From Opitutaceae bacterium (GTDB taxonomy: Bacteria > Verrucomicrobiota > Verrucomicrobiia > Opitutales > Opitutaceae), in the NCBI GenBank assembly GCA_016794665.1, contig JAEUHB010000149.1, forward strand, positions 1-51,096: a DNA stretch of 51,096 bases, given 5' to 3'. The notes beneath the pieces are model-generated. The model was not told the origin of the DNA. It did no database searches and saw only the letters and a program-made list of their open reading frames with translations. The stretch's first letter is position 1; every line of letters begins with the position of its first letter. The translations under genes and the position numbers were made by a program. Below are positions 35,009 through 44,636 of the stretch, piece after piece.

Positions 35009-37855
35009 ATGATTTCATTTCCGCCAGCGGCCCCCGTGGGGCGCCGCGTTTTCCCGCGCGCACTGGTTTGCGCCGGTGGGCTCGGGCTGGCTGGCTACGT
35101 CACCAACGAGCTCACGGCGTCGCTTCTCGGGGAGACGGATCTGCCGTTAGGCAGCTGCCTGGTGCTGGCGGCGAGCCTGTCGCTGGGGCCGCGGGCCGGG
35201 GCCTTTGCGGGTCTCCTCGCCGCCGTGAGCCCCGCGATCCGATGGTCGAATCCGTGGGCGCTGCTGCTTTGGGCCGCGGAGGCTTGTTTTGTGGGCTGGC
35301 TCGCGCGGCGGCGCGCCCCGTGGCCGGCTTGGCGCGCGGTGCTCGTCTTTTGGCTCGGCCTGGGCGTGCCGGTGCTGGCTTGGCAGTTTTGGGATCGGGT
35401 GCCGTGGCCCACCTATGCGATTGTCCTTTTCAAATACCCGCTCAACGCCGTGCTCGCGGCGTGCGTCGCAAGCATGCTCGCGGCCAGCGGCTGGTTTCTG
35501 CGCATCGCGCAACTTGAGGCGCCGGTTCGCCCCGATTCGCTGCGGCGAATCCTCGTGCGCCAATATGCGCTCGTGCTGGTGATTGCGGGCGCCGCGACGA
35601 GCATGGTGTTCCTCCGCGTGGCGGAGCGCATCCTGCGCGAGTCGGCGCGCGATCGCCTGCACGACGCCGGGCAGGCCATCGGGGGGGAACTCGAACGCAC
35701 GATCGACCATCACTTGCGCGCCATCCACACGTTGGCGACCCTCGCGACGGACGGTGAGGTTCGGCGCGGGGATTTGGAGCTGCAACGGATGCTTGATGCC
35801 GTGCGGGCCCGGCACCCGGGCTTCCTCACCCTGCTGGCGACGGATGCGCACGGCACGATTGTGGCTGGCTCGCCGGATCGGCTGGCCGACGGCCACCGTG
35901 TGCGCGAGGCCGCGCGCTCGGTCAGCGACCGGGAGTATTTCCGCGCGCCGATGCGGACGGGTCAGCCGTATGTCTCCGGGGTCTTCCGTGGACGCGGCTT
36001 CGGCACGGATCTGATCGTGGCGGTGAGTGCGCCGTTGCTCGACGCGCGCGGCGTGAGCGTGGGCATCGTCGAGGGCTCGCTCGACCTCACCGCGCTGGCG
36101 CGTGAGGTGCCGCGAAAGGTCGCCCTCCCCGGCGCCGAAGTCGTGGTGTTCGACTCGCACCACCGGGTGGTGATCGCGCACGCGGCGACGAAGCTGGTGC
36201 CGTTGCAGTTTGCGCCAGACTACACCCGGCAGGCACCGGGCGCGACGGTGGAAATTGATCGCGCGGCGGAGCGGGGGCTTTCGGAACGGTTTCTCCGGGT
36301 GCAGTTTCGCAGCGGGCAATTTGGATGGAAAGTCTATGTGCAGCAGCCGCTCGCAGTCGTGTTGCAGCCGCTTCTCGCGGTGGCGGCGGCTGTGCTCGCC
36401 ACGATGCTGGCGGCGGCGTGGTTTGCCCGCCGGCAGGCCGATGTGATTGTGGGGGCGGTGACGGAGCCGATCGAGCGGCTGGCCGTCGCGACGCGGCGCC
36501 TGGCGGATGCGCCTGCTCAGCAGCTGCAATTGGAGCTGCCGGCGCGCGGCGCGGCGGAGGTGATGCATCTCGCGGAGGATTTCCGCACGATGGCGGCCCG
36601 CCTCGGCCGCACCTATGGCGAGCTGGAGGAACGCGTGCGCGAGCGCACCCGCGAACTTGAGCAAGCCAAGGGCGCCGCCGAGTCCGCGAACCAAGCCAAG
36701 AGTCATTTCCTCGCCGCGATGAGCCACGAGATCCGCACGCCGCTCAATGGCGTGATCGGCATGGCGGAGCTGCTTGCGCGCACGCCTCTCTCGGCGGAGC
36801 AGGCGGAGCACGTCGGGACGATTCAGTCATCCGGCGGGTTGCTGCTGAGCTTGATCAACGATGTGCTCGATCTCTCAAAGATTGAGGCGGGCGGGCTGAA
36901 CCTGGTGCCGGAGGATTTCGCGGTGCGCGCCCTCTGCCGTGAGACGCTGGCGCTGTTTGCCGGTCGCGCCAAGGACCAGGGCCTCGCCCTTGATCTGCGC
37001 GTGGCGCCGGAGGTGCCGGAGCGCCTGCATGGTGACGCGCTGCGGCTGCGCCAGATCCTCGTGAACCTGCTCGGCAACGCGATCAAGTTCACGCGTGACG
37101 GCCGCGTCACCGTGGCGGTCGAGATCGCCGGCGGCGCGGCTGACGGCTACCTTGTGCGCACCACCGTGGCGGACACGGGCATCGGCATACCCGCGGCGAA
37201 CCTTGGGCGGATCTTCGAGCCGTTCACGCAGGCGGATGGAACCATCACGCGGCGCTACGGCGGCACCGGGCTTGGGCTTACGATCTGCCGCAAGCTTGCG
37301 CGCCTGATGGGCGGCGAGATTGGGGTGGAGAGCGCGCCGGGGCAGGGCAGCCGGTTTCATTTCACGGTCCGCATGCCGGCCGTCGCAGGCGCCTTGCCCA
37401 CGGAATCGCCGGACGAACCCTCCGATCCTTTGGCGACGGGCGAACTGAATTTGCTGCTGGTGGATGACGATGCGGTGAACCGTCGAGTCGGGCAGCTCAC
37501 GCTCAAGGCGCTCGGGCACCGGGTGGAACTCGCCTGCAACGGCGCCGAGGCCGTCGCCCTTGCCCGTGCAAACGCCTACGATGCGATCCTGATGGACCTG
37601 CATATGCCGGACATGAGCGGCTTCGAGGCGGCCGACGCCATCCGCGCCGATGCGGGCGACTTTGCGCCGCCAATTCTCGCGGTGACGGCGGACGTGTTTT
37701 CCGAGGTGGCGGCCGAGTGCCGGTCGCGCGGGATGGCGGGCTTTGTATCGAAGCCGGTGCGGCCGGACAAATTGCGCGCCGCGCTCGACCAGGCGATCTC
37801 GACCGGCCGGCCGGCGACGTCTGTCGCCACCGAGACGCCGTGGCTGCGGGCCTGA
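35009..37855 (+). CDS. Membrane-bound hybrid histidine kinase with Cache-like sensor
   Basis: 948 residues. Residues about 15-165 hold five or six hydrophobic segments of MASE-like type. A further helix (about 185-203) leads to an extracytoplasmic Cache-like sensor (about 205-445) with [10 protein letters not shown] and [10 protein letters not shown]. Then come a helix (about 450-472), HAMP, a coiled coil, HisKA with H573 ([13 protein letters not shown]), an ATPase domain ([22 protein letters not shown]) and a C-terminal receiver with D863 ([11 protein letters not shown]) and K915. All catalytic residues are present. No cognate regulator is adjacent. It starts about 100 bp after the XylR-like gene and could sense a related extracellular solute. 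Confidence 0.93.
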   Translation: MISFPPAAPVGRRVFPRALVCAGGLGLAGYVTNELTASLLGETDLPLGSCLVLAASLSLGPRAGAFAGLLAAVSPAIRWSNPWALLLWAAEACFVGWLARRRAPWPAWRAVLVFWLGLGVPVLAWQFWDRVPWPTYAIVLFKYPLNAVLAACVASMLAASGWFLRIAQLEAPVRPDSLRRILVRQYALVLVIAGAATSMVFLRVAERILRESARDRLHDAGQAIGGELERTIDHHLRAIHTLATLATDGEVRRGDLELQRMLDAVRARHPGFLTLLATDAHGTIVAGSPDRLADGHRVREAARSVSDREYFRAPMRTGQPYVSGVFRGRGFGTDLIVAVSAPLLDARGVSVGIVEGSLDLTALAREVPRKVALPGAEVVVFDSHHRVVIAHAATKLVPLQFAPDYTRQAPGATVEIDRAAERGLSERFLRVQFRSGQFGWKVYVQQPLAVVLQPLLAVAAAVLATMLAAAWFARRQADVIVGAVTEPIERLAVATRRLADAPAQQLQLELPARGAAEVMHLAEDFRTMAARLGRTYGELEERVRERTRELEQAKGAAESANQAKSHFLAAMSHEIRTPLNGVIGMAELLARTPLSAEQAEHVGTIQSSGGLLLSLINDVLDLSKIEAGGLNLVPEDFAVRALCRETLALFAGRAKDQGLALDLRVAPEVPERLHGDALRLRQILVNLLGNAIKFTRDGRVTVAVEIAGGAADGYLVRTTVADTGIGIPAANLGRIFEPFTQADGTITRRYGGTGLGLTICRKLARLMGGEIGVESAPGQGSRFHFTVRMPAVAGALPTESPDEPSDPLATGELNLLLVDDDAVNRRVGQLTLKALGHRVELACNGAEAVALARANAYDAILMDLHMPDMSGFEAADAIRADAGDFAPPILAVTADVFSEVAAECRSRGMAGFVSKPVRPDKLRAALDQAISTGRPATSVATETPWLRA

Positions 37856-37936
37856 TGCGCGAGGCAGTCCCGGAGGGTGCGGGCAGGCAGAGCGAAGACT
37901 TTACGAGAGGCCTGAACCGTGTATCTTCCGCGCATC

Positions 37937-38497
37937 ATGAAGCGTGGACACTTGATCAGTGTGGCGCTGGCGTGCGGCCTCGCAGGCTGCTCGTCGTCGC
38001 AGATGAACCGCATCGATCGGCACCGGGATCTCTACGAGACGTGGCCGCTGGAGGTCCGGCAGGCGGTGCTCGATGGCAAGGTCGAGCCGGGCATGAATCC
38101 CGACATGGTGGCCGTGGCGTGGGGCAAGCCCAGCGAGGTGGCGACCTCGCCCGCGGGTGACGAAATCTGGGTTTACAAGCGCGGCGGCAACGATGGTTCG
38201 GTCTACTACCCCGGCGGCGTGGTCGGCGGCGGTGGCATCGGCGGCACGGGGGTCGGTATCGGTGGCACGGGCACGGGCATCGGCATCAGCACGGGTCGCG
38301 GCGGCACATCGATCGGGACCACCGGCGGCATCGGGATTGGCGGCGGCATTGGGGGAATGGGCGGAATCGGCGGGGTGGGTGGAATGGGCGGGATCGGCGG
38401 CCCGATCATCACGCCTCCGACGCCCCCGGATGTGCGCGAGGTGGTCTTCCGCGGTGGCATGGTCGTGCGCGCGGACCCGCCCTTCGGGAAAAACTAG
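37937..38497 (+). CDS. Lipoprotein with BamE/SmpA-like segment and glycine-rich tail
   Basis: 186 residues from the ATG at 37937 (an in-frame start at 37919 is less suited to a signal peptide). The lipobox is L15-A-G-C18. Residues about 35-80 (W-P-L-E-V, then K-V-E-P-G-M-N-P-D-M-V and W-G-K-P-S-E-V, then I-W-V-Y-K-R) follow the pattern of BamE/SmpA-like lipoproteins, where a G-M segment precedes W-G-K-P and a W-x-Y. A roughly 75-residue low-complexity region rich in G-I-G-G and G-M-G-G follows, ending P-I-I-T-P-P-T-P-P, with a short normal C-terminus. The function is unknown. It ends in a 4-bp convergent overlap with surE. Confidence 0.75.
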   Translation: MKRGHLISVALACGLAGCSSSQMNRIDRHRDLYETWPLEVRQAVLDGKVEPGMNPDMVAVAWGKPSEVATSPAGDEIWVYKRGGNDGSVYYPGGVVGGGGIGGTGVGIGGTGTGIGISTGRGGTSIGTTGGIGIGGGIGGMGGIGGVGGMGGIGGPIITPPTPPDVREVVFRGGMVVRADPPFGKN

Positions 38498-39279
38498 GCG
38501 AGCGCCCCAAGCGCCTTGTAGTCGAGCACCGTGTGGCTGATCTGGCCGGCGGCGAGCGCTGCGCGATCGGTGAGCGGATCCGGCGGCGAGAGATCGTCGC
38601 CGACGCGAAAAATGAGGCGGTGGGTGCCGTCGTCGTCGGCGGGGCCGAAGAGCCCGGGCACCACGACGCGCGCGGGCACGGTGCGCACGACCTCGGTCGC
38701 AGCGTGGCAGGGCAGCGGGAAATTCACGTTATGGACGATGAAGCTGCGGGCCGGTGTGGCCGCCGCGAGGTCGGGCGCGAGCCGAGCGGCGTGCCGGGCG
38801 GAAATTCTCACGATCTCGTGCAGTTCCGGGTCGGGCACGTCGCCGGCAGCCTTGAGCCGGTCGTAGGTGGCCGACGTCAGATCTTGTGAAAAGGCGATGG
38901 CGGGGAGGCCGTGCAACGCGCCTTCCCAGGCGCCGGCAATGGTGCCGCTCGCGATGATGAAGCCCAGCGAGGCATTGAAGCCCACGTTGATGCCGCTCAG
39001 GACGGCATCGATCGCAAGGCCGGGCGGGAGCAAGTGGCCGACGGCGATGTTGATCGCGTCGCTCGGAGTGCCGTCGACGATCCAAGTGGGGCAGCCGAGG
39101 CCGCGATTGGCGGCAGTGGCATGGACGGGGCGGCCGCGGGACTTGGCGGCGCCAATCCAGCTTTGCTCTCGCTTGGGCGCGACGACGAACAGCTCGTGTC
39201 CGGAGGCGCGCAGCGCGTGGACCAGCTCGTGCAGAAACACGCTTTCGATGCCGTCGTCGTTGGTGACCAGGAAACGCAC
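38494..39279 (-). CDS. surE: 5'/3'-nucleotidase SurE
   Basis: 261 residues from the GTG at 39279 ([12 protein letters not shown]), the usual start of the family. The metal-binding N7-D8-D9 and the S-G-I-N-V-G-F-N motif are present, as are the Y-D-R-L region and the V-N-F-P-L-P segment. SurE is a metal-dependent survival-linked nucleotidase acting on nucleoside monophosphates and short polyphosphates. The length is normal. It sits downstream of pnp in the same direction but behind that gene's terminator, so it has its own promoter in the 150-bp gap 39280-39429 or depends on read-through. Confidence 0.95.
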   Translation of the reverse strand: MRFLVTNDDGIESVFLHELVHALRASGHELFVVAPKREQSWIGAAKSRGRPVHATAANRGLGCPTWIVDGTPSDAINIAVGHLLPPGLAIDAVLSGINVGFNASLGFIIASGTIAGAWEGALHGLPAIAFSQDLTSATYDRLKAAGDVPDPELHEIVRISARHAARLAPDLAAATPARSFIVHNVNFPLPCHAATEVVRTVPARVVVPGLFGPADDDGTHRLIFRVGDDLSPPDPLTDRAALAAGQISHTVLDYKALGALA

Positions 39280-39376
39280 GTGGTCATCGCGCCAAGAATG
39301 TCACATTCGTGCAAAGAAAATGCGGCCAACGGGCTTGGCCTTTTGGCCCGGCGGCGATGCAAAGCGATGGCACGAA

Positions 39377-39404
39377 AAAGCCGCGGCTTGGCGGCCGCGG
39401 CTTT
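39377..39404 (-). terminator. Rho-independent terminator of pnp
   Basis: AAAGCCGCGGC (39377-39387) and GCCGCGGCTTT (39394-39404) make a perfect 11-bp stem with a 6-nt loop. Read on the minus strand, the stem runs into a T-tract (CTTTTTCG). It lies 26 bp past the pnp stop codon at 39430. Confidence 0.9.
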
Positions 39405-39429
39405 GGGATAACTTGAACGTGAGGGCGGA

Positions 39430-41649
39430 TCAGGACGCGGGCGCGTCGGCCGGGGCGGGGGCGGGTTCGCCGCCGCCTTGCTTCTGGCTTTCCATCTCGC
39501 GCATCGCGGCCTTGCGGCTGAGGCGGACCTTGCCGGAACGCTCGTCGATGCCGATGCACTTGACCCAGATCATCTCGCCCATCTTCACGACGTCCTCGGT
39601 GCGGCGGACGCGCATTTCGGCGAGTTCGCTGATGTGGCAGAGGCCTTCCTTGCCGGGCGTGCATTCGACGAAGGCGCCGAAGTCCTTCACGCCCGTGACG
39701 CGGCCATTGTAGATCTTGCCGACCTCGATCGGGGCGCCGCCGCCACCGCCGCCGGGGCCGCCGCCGCCACCGCAGAGGCCGTCGATCTCCGCGATGGCGC
39801 GGGCCATGGCGTCGCCGTTGTTGGAATAGATGAAGACCTTGCCGGAGTCGTCCTCGGCGATGTCGATCTGCGCGCCGGTGGTCTCGGTGATGCGGCGGAT
39901 GGTCTTGCCGCCGGGCCCGATGAGCAGGCCGATCTTCTCGGGATCGATCTGGATGGTCTGGATGCGCGGGGCGTAGCGGGAGAGGTCGGCGCGGGGCGCG
40001 GGGAGCGAGCCGAGCATGACCTTGAGGATTTCGACGCGGGCGTCGCGCGCCTGCATGATCGCGACTTTGGCGATCTCGAAGGGCAGGCCGTTGATCTTGA
40101 GGTCGAGCTGGAAGCCTGTGATACCCTTGGTGGTGCCGGCGAGCTTGAAGTCCATGTCGCCGAAGTGGTCTTCCTCACCGAGGATGTCGGTGATCGTGAC
40201 CCATTTGGCGATGGAGCCGTCGTCGTTGTTGGCGGTCATGAGGCCGCAGGAGATGCCGGCGACGGGAGCGATGATCGGCACGCCGGCGTCCATGAGGGCG
40301 AGGCAGCCGCCGCAGATTGAGGCCATCGAGGTCGAGCCGTTGGACGACATGATCTCGGAGACGACGCGGATGGAGTAGGGGAACGCGTCCTCGGGCGGGA
40401 GCACGGGGACGAGGGAGCGCTCGGCGAGCGCGCCGTGGCCGACTTCGCGGCGGCCGGGGGCGCCGAAGCGACCGGTCTCACCGACGGAAAACGGCGGGAA
40501 GTTGTAATGGAGGATGAAGCTCTTGGACGTGGCGCCGCCGGTGAGGCCGTCCATTTCCTGGGCTTCCTTGGTGGGCCCGAGGGTGGTGATGGCGATGTTC
40601 TGGGTGTCACCACGCTGGAACGTCGCGGAGCCGTGCACGCGGGGGAGCACGCCGACCGAGGCGCTGAGCGGGCGGAGGTCGCGCTGGCCACGGCCGTCGG
40701 CCCGGACCCCCTTCTCGAGGACGTTCTTGCGGTAGGCCTTGTATTGGAGGTCCTCGAAGACGACGTTGAGGTCGACGTCGGTGAACTTGTCGGCGCCGAG
40801 TTCGGCGGTGAGGGCTTTCTTGGCCTCTTCCTTGAGAGTCTTCACGGCGACACCGCGCTCAGCCTTTTCCTTACCGAAGATGGCGGCGACGAGGCGCTCC
40901 GTGGGGACGACGCGCTCGATGATCGCGCGGGCCTCGGGCGTGGCGCCGACGAGCGGGAAGGTGCTCTTGGCCTTGCCGGCGAGCTTCACGAGCTCCTCGA
41001 TGGCGGCGATGATCGGCTGGATGGCTTGGTGGCCGAACTCGAGCGCGCGGATGAAATCCTCCTCGGGCAGCTGGTCGGCGCTGCCCTCGATCATGAGCAT
41101 GTCCTTCTTGGTCCCGACGTAGATGAGGTCGAGCGACGAGCCATACATCTGCTCGATGGTGGGGTTGGCGACGAAGTTGCCGTCGATAAAGCCGACGCGG
41201 ACGCAGCCGATGGGGCCGCCCCACGGGATGTTGGAGATGGCGAGGGCGGCGCTGGCGCCGTTCACCATCGGGATGTCGGACTCGTTGATCTGGTCGGCCG
41301 ACATGAGCTGGCCGATGATCTGGACTTCGTTGAGCAGGCCCTCGGGGAAGAGGGGGCGGCACGGACGATCGCAGAGGCGGGAAGTGAGGATTTCCTTCTC
41401 GGAAGGACGGCCCTCGCGCTTGAAGTAGCCGCCAGGGAAGCGACCGGCGGCGGCGTATTTCTCACGGTAGTCAACGGTGAGAGGGAAGAAGTCCTGGCCC
41501 GGCTTGGTGCCTTGGGCGATGCAGGCGGTGACGAAGACGTTGGTCTCACCGACGCAAACGTTGACGGCGCCATTGGCGAGATTGGCGTAGGTGCCGGTGG
41601 AAAACGTGATCCCGAGGCCGGGCACGGTGACGGAGTGTTTCTGTTGCAT
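39430..41649 (-). CDS. pnp: Polyribonucleotide nucleotidyltransferase (PNPase)
   Basis: 739 residues. It has two RNase PH cores separated by a helical domain ([12 protein letters not shown] near the start; second core with F-Q-R-G-D-T-Q-N and [11 protein letters not shown]). These are followed by a KH domain ([12 protein letters not shown]) and an S1 domain ([15 protein letters not shown]). It is the 3'-5' phosphorolytic exoribonuclease of the degradosome. A 14-residue stretch of almost only Gly links KH and S1, and the tail is Pro/Ala-rich (E-P-A-P-A-P-A-D); both look like flexible additions. It follows rpsO, as in many bacteria, with a terminator and a long stem-loop between the two genes. 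The start is an ATG with a weak purine-rich site (AAAGAAAG) before it. Confidence 0.97.
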   Translation of the reverse strand: MQQKHSVTVPGLGITFSTGTYANLANGAVNVCVGETNVFVTACIAQGTKPGQDFFPLTVDYREKYAAAGRFPGGYFKREGRPSEKEILTSRLCDRPCRPLFPEGLLNEVQIIGQLMSADQINESDIPMVNGASAALAISNIPWGGPIGCVRVGFIDGNFVANPTIEQMYGSSLDLIYVGTKKDMLMIEGSADQLPEEDFIRALEFGHQAIQPIIAAIEELVKLAGKAKSTFPLVGATPEARAIIERVVPTERLVAAIFGKEKAERGVAVKTLKEEAKKALTAELGADKFTDVDLNVVFEDLQYKAYRKNVLEKGVRADGRGQRDLRPLSASVGVLPRVHGSATFQRGDTQNIAITTLGPTKEAQEMDGLTGGATSKSFILHYNFPPFSVGETGRFGAPGRREVGHGALAERSLVPVLPPEDAFPYSIRVVSEIMSSNGSTSMASICGGCLALMDAGVPIIAPVAGISCGLMTANNDDGSIAKWVTITDILGEEDHFGDMDFKLAGTTKGITGFQLDLKINGLPFEIAKVAIMQARDARVEILKVMLGSLPAPRADLSRYAPRIQTIQIDPEKIGLLIGPGGKTIRRITETTGAQIDIAEDDSGKVFIYSNNGDAMARAIAEIDGLCGGGGGPGGGGGGAPIEVGKIYNGRVTGVKDFGAFVECTPGKEGLCHISELAEMRVRRTEDVVKMGEMIWVKCIGIDERSGKVRLSRKAAMREMESQKQGGGEPAPAPADAPAS

Positions 41650-41827
41650 GATCTTTCTTTCGGACGGATACGGACAACGTGTCTCGGATGGGACGAGCCG
41701 GCCGGCGACACGCGACTGGCCTGGCTCGTTGGGCGCCCGCGGGTGGCGGGTGCGGCGTCGGCGGGGAAAGCCGGCGCGGGTGGAGGGGGACTTGGCCCGC
41801 TCTCATCACTTCGCCTTGGGGCGAGAG

Positions 41828-41871
41828 ATTTCCGTTTGGCTCCCGGTTCGTGAGTAGAACCAAACGGAAAT
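41828..41871 (-). repeat. Long bulged stem-loop in the pnp leader
   Basis: ATTTCCGTTTGG (41828-41839) pairs perfectly with CCAAACGGAAAT (41860-41871). As an alternative inner helix, GGTTC (41845-41849) pairs with GAACC (41857-41861) after 10 outer pairs and a bulge. No T-run follows on either strand, so it is not a standard terminator. It lies between the rpsO terminator and the pnp start, about 180 nt upstream of the ATG. In E. coli the pnp leader forms an RNase III-cleaved stem-loop used for PNPase autoregulation; this element is in the right place for a similar role. Confidence 0.6.
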
Positions 41872-41900
41872 GTCCCGCTTTGACGAAGGTCAGAAAGACA

Positions 41901-41929
41901 ACGGGCGACCCGCGGATCGGGTCGCCCGT
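41901..41929 (-). terminator. Terminator hairpin of rpsO
   Basis: ACGGGCGACCCG (41901-41912) and CGGGTCGCCCGT (41918-41929) form a perfect 12-bp GC-rich stem with a 5-nt loop, 12 bp past the rpsO stop. On the minus strand it is followed by TGTCTTTCTG, a weak T-tract, so some read-through into pnp is likely. Confidence 0.82.
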
Positions 41930-41941
41930 CTGTTGAAAGCG

Positions 41942-42208
41942 TTACTTGCGGAGATTCAGTTTCTTGAGGAGCTCGTTATACTTGGGCAGATTGGTCCGCT
42001 TCAAGTAGTCGAGCAGCTTGCGACGGCGGGAGGCCATCTGGAGCAGCCCTCGGCGCGAATGGAAGTCCTTGCGATGCGAGCGCAGGTGCTCGGTCAAGTG
42101 GTTGATCCGGGCGGTGAGCAGCGCGATCTGAACTTCGGACGAGCCGGTGTCCTTCTCGTGGATTTTGTATTGCTGGATGATTTCGGGTTTAACGACTGCG
42201 GTGGACAT
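41942..42208 (-). CDS. rpsO: 30S ribosomal protein S15
   Basis: 88 residues from the ATG at 42208; the open frame extends upstream to 42955 but that part is a shadow. The whole S15 signature is present: [37 protein letters not shown] and R-R-K-L-L-D-Y-L. The length is normal. It binds 16S rRNA in the central domain and in E. coli represses its own mRNA. Confidence 0.98.
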   Translation of the reverse strand: MSTAVVKPEIIQQYKIHEKDTGSSEVQIALLTARINHLTEHLRSHRKDFHSRRGLLQMASRRRKLLDYLKRTNLPKYNELLKKLNLRK

Positions 42209-42444
42209 GGTTTTATGGTTGGATTCACGACTGTAGGGCACCCTTGCGGGCACCGTGCCGCCCGTCCGGCCCGAATGAGAGTCGGGTGGACCGGCGTCAC
42301 CGTTCTCATCCCGCGGGTGCGGGACCAGTGTGGTGGGCACCCGCAACCGGCGGGCGTCCACTGACGCAAGGAGATACGTTCCGGGAATGAAAGGGGGGCG
42401 GCAAGCGCAAATTTGGGACAGCAAACGGCCGCCGTTCCAGCGGT
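42209..42444 (-). promoter_or_regulatory. rpsO leader and promoter region with inverted repeat
   Basis: This 236-bp gap carries the promoter and 5' leader of rpsO. GCGGGTGC (42313-42320) and GCACCCGC (42337-42344) form an 8-bp inverted repeat, and the flanks are rich in further GC pairings. S15 leaders in several phyla fold into structures used for autoregulation, although they differ greatly between groups. No clear -35/-10 pair was found. Confidence 0.35.
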
Positions 42445-42828
42445 TCACCCGGCCCGCAGATTCAGGGACTTTACCCCATCGCAACCCGGCAGCTTGCGGA
42501 TGCGGGCGACGATTTCGGCGCGATGGAGGAAGAGTTCGTTGCGCACGACCGCGTGGGCGGCGAGGACGATCAGGCGGCTGCGCTCGATCACGGCCGGGTG
42601 CGAGTAGGAGGCGTTCGCGGGGCCGACGATGGCTGGCCAATGCTCGCGGATCGTGTGCTCGGGTGCCTCCCGTCCGATGCGGTGTTCTTGCAACAATTGC
42701 TCGACGACTGCGGCGAGCGGCTGGGTGGGGCGCTTGCGCGAACGGGGCGGGTCGTCGGAAGGGATCCCGCGCAGATCGGCGACGAGGTTCTCGGCGAGCT
42801 TGCTGAACGGGTGGGGTTCGGTGCTCAC
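42445..42828 (-). CDS. DUF721/DciA-family protein
   Basis: 127 residues from the GTG at 42828, whose last two bases overlap the stop of the upstream glycosyltransferase (GTGA). The typical DciA/DUF721 core is seen: [35 protein letters not shown], then an E-L-F-L-H-R-A-E-I stretch and a final V-K-S-L-N-L-R. DciA proteins recruit and load the replicative helicase in most bacteria that lack DnaC. The N-terminal basic segment (P-R-S-R-K-R-P) is normal. Co-translation with glycosyltransferases is an accidental-looking arrangement. Confidence 0.82.
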   Translation of the reverse strand: MSTEPHPFSKLAENLVADLRGIPSDDPPRSRKRPTQPLAAVVEQLLQEHRIGREAPEHTIREHWPAIVGPANASYSHPAVIERSRLIVLAAHAVVRNELFLHRAEIVARIRKLPGCDGVKSLNLRAG

Positions 42829-43625
42829 GGGGCGGAACGCTTGCGGTGCTCTTCGTAGAGTCGGGAATAACGCACGAACGCGCCGAACGCCGTCGCCCAC
42901 GCGATGTAGAAGCCGGGGAAGCCATCGAGGAAGCCGCGTTTGAGCACGTAGGCACGGAAGAAGCGCCAGCCCGGCCGGAAGGTCGCGGCGGCCAGTGAGA
43001 ATTTCCTCCCTCGCGCCTGCTGCTGCCGCACGAAGAGATCCGCGAAGGGGTTTATCTTGGCGACGTGTGAGGAGAGCGTGGGAAACGAGTAGTGGTGCAG
43101 ATCGCCGCTCAGCGTGGCCACGGGCCCGCGGCACTCGACCTTTTCGTGGACGAACTCGTCGCCGCCCCACCGCGCGCGGTCGCGGTGAAAGAGCCGCAGG
43201 CTCAGGTCGGGATACCAGTCCCCGTGCGTGATCCAGCGGTCGATGAACCAGACTTTGCGCGGGAAGCGCGCGCCGGCGAACGCGGCGAGATCGGGGCGCG
43301 CAAGAAAGGCAGCGATGTCCGCCCGCAGCGCGGGCGACACTTCCTCGTCGGCGTCGAGCGAGAGCACCCATGGCTGGCGCGTGAGGTCGGTGGCGGCGTT
43401 CTTGGTGTCGCGGTAGCCGCGCCACGGGAGGCGGTGCACGGCGGCGCCGAAACTTTTCGCAACGGTCTCGGAGTCGTCGGTCGTGTCGTTGAGCACGACG
43501 ACGATCTCGGCCACCCAGCCGCGCACGCTCGCGAGGCAGCGCGGGAGGTTGTGCGCCTCGTTTTTCGCGATAATCGCGACGGAAAGTGGGAGGGATTCGG
43601 CCAAGGAGCCGGGATGAAGGATCAA
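42825..43625 (-). CDS. Family 2 glycosyltransferase (KdtX/WaaE-like)
   Basis: 266 residues from a TTG at 43625 that overlaps the previous stop (TTGA); a TTG at 43604 would start nearer the domain, and an earlier start at 43679 would overlap more. The GT-A fold motifs are clear: [27 protein letters not shown]-x-G-Y-R-D-T-K-N, and the D-x-D-E metal site in L-S-L-D-A-D-E. Members of this subfamily add glucose or heptose to the lipopolysaccharide core. The C-terminal half has one or two hydrophobic segments. It lies between another glycosyltransferase and the DciA-like gene. Confidence 0.87.
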   Translation of the reverse strand: MILHPGSLAESLPLSVAIIAKNEAHNLPRCLASVRGWVAEIVVVLNDTTDDSETVAKSFGAAVHRLPWRGYRDTKNAATDLTRQPWVLSLDADEEVSPALRADIAAFLARPDLAAFAGARFPRKVWFIDRWITHGDWYPDLSLRLFHRDRARWGGDEFVHEKVECRGPVATLSGDLHHYSFPTLSSHVAKINPFADLFVRQQQARGRKFSLAAATFRPGWRFFRAYVLKRGFLDGFPGFYIAWATAFGAFVRYSRLYEEHRKRSAP

Positions 43626-44569
43626 ATCTTCCCGACGAGCGAGCGCGGGATTTGGTAGAGGTAGCCGCACGAGCGCCACGCGCGCACGAGGGCCTTCTTG
43701 GCGCCGCCGGCGCGGAAAACGATCGCGTTGAGCAGGGCCACGATCGCGTAGCCGAGGACCTTGGCGATGTTCGCGAAAAATCGCCCGAACAAATACCCCG
43801 CGGCCCCCGGCTGCCCCGCCCGGTCGATCACGCGTGAGCGCGCGGAGTCAAAGGCGTGGCGCCGCGCGTAGCGGAACGTCGTGCGGCTCGCCGGCATCTG
43901 GTGCCGCACCGCGGCGGCGGGCGCGAACCACACCTCGAGCCCCGCGGCGCGCACCCGGCGCACCATCTCGCTGTCGCCGCCGGAAAAGTAGTTTCCCGCC
44001 GAGCGGTCGAGCGCGGTGTGGAAATTCCCGAGCTGCGCGAAAACCCATTTCGGAAACCCGAGGTTGGCGCCCATCGGCGAGTGGCGCGCTTCGAGGGGCC
44101 CGGTGCCTTCGCGGAAGGCCAGCGGCGCGTGCCACTCGCGCACCCAGTCGGGCAGGCCGTCCGGGAAAACGGGAATCACCTCACCGCCGATGGCGCCGAT
44201 GCGTCGCGTCGCGGCGTCGGCAAGCAGCGGCACGGCCATTTGCGCGAGCCAGTCGGGCTGCACGAGGATGTCGTCGTCGCCGAACACGATTACCTCGCCG
44301 CGGGCCTCGGCGATGGCGCGGTTGCGGCCGTAGTCGAGGCCCTGCTGCGGCTCGAGGATGTAACGCGGCGCGGGCTTGGCGTGCGCGAACTCCGCGACGA
44401 CGGCGCGGGTGGCGTCGGTCGAGTTGTTGTCGATCACGAGCACCTCGAAGTGCTCGCGCGGGAATTGTTGCGCGGCGATGCCGGCGAGCGTCTGGCGCAG
44501 GAAAGCGGCGCGATTGTAGGTGGGAATCGCGACGGTGACCTTGATCGGCTGAGGCGCGGGCGGCGTCAT
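43622..44569 (-). CDS. Family 2 glycosyltransferase
   Basis: 315 residues from the ATG at 44569; a TTG at 44575 is also in frame. The GT-A motifs are V-A-I-P-T-Y-N-R-A, V-I-D-N-N-S-T-D-A-T, Q-G-L-D-Y-G-R-N-R-A-I-A and the metal site F-G-D-D-D. A later S-G-G-D-S-E-M segment, often seen in these enzymes, is present. A hydrophobic stretch near residues 255-285 may anchor it to the membrane. It is probably involved in cell-surface polysaccharide or glycolipid synthesis. Its start codon lies inside a perfect 11-bp inverted repeat. Confidence 0.9.
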   Translation of the reverse strand: MTPPAPQPIKVTVAIPTYNRAAFLRQTLAGIAAQQFPREHFEVLVIDNNSTDATRAVVAEFAHAKPAPRYILEPQQGLDYGRNRAIAEARGEVIVFGDDDILVQPDWLAQMAVPLLADAATRRIGAIGGEVIPVFPDGLPDWVREWHAPLAFREGTGPLEARHSPMGANLGFPKWVFAQLGNFHTALDRSAGNYFSGGDSEMVRRVRAAGLEVWFAPAAAVRHQMPASRTTFRYARRHAFDSARSRVIDRAGQPGAAGYLFGRFFANIAKVLGYAIVALLNAIVFRAGGAKKALVRAWRSCGYLYQIPRSLVGKI

Positions 44570-44592
44570 CGGCAAGCGCGTGCTTGCCGATG
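44567..44592. repeat. Perfect inverted repeat covering the glycosyltransferase start codon
   Basis: CATCGGCAAGC (44567-44577), a GCGT loop, and GCTTGCCGATG (44582-44592) form a perfect 11-bp stem. On the minus strand the last bases of the second arm are the ATG of the gene starting at 44569. GCGCGCAAGCGCGC, a second near-palindrome sharing CAAGCGCG, lies at 44602-44615. No T-run follows, so a simple terminator for the upstream receptor gene is unlikely. Confidence 0.65.
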
Positions 44593-44636
44593 ATTCGAAT
44601 CGCGCGCAAGCGCGCTCGGGCCTCGGGAAATAGCAC

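Noticed and set aside
38220..38420. Repeat array suggestive of CRISPR or tandem DNA repeat
   Set aside because: The periodicity is codon-level coding for Gly-rich protein; units are irregular and there are no spacers.
42209..42955. Extension of the S15 frame to a 337-residue protein
   Set aside because: S15 is 88 residues in all bacteria and the extension lies in the leader and in the shadow of the DciA-like gene.
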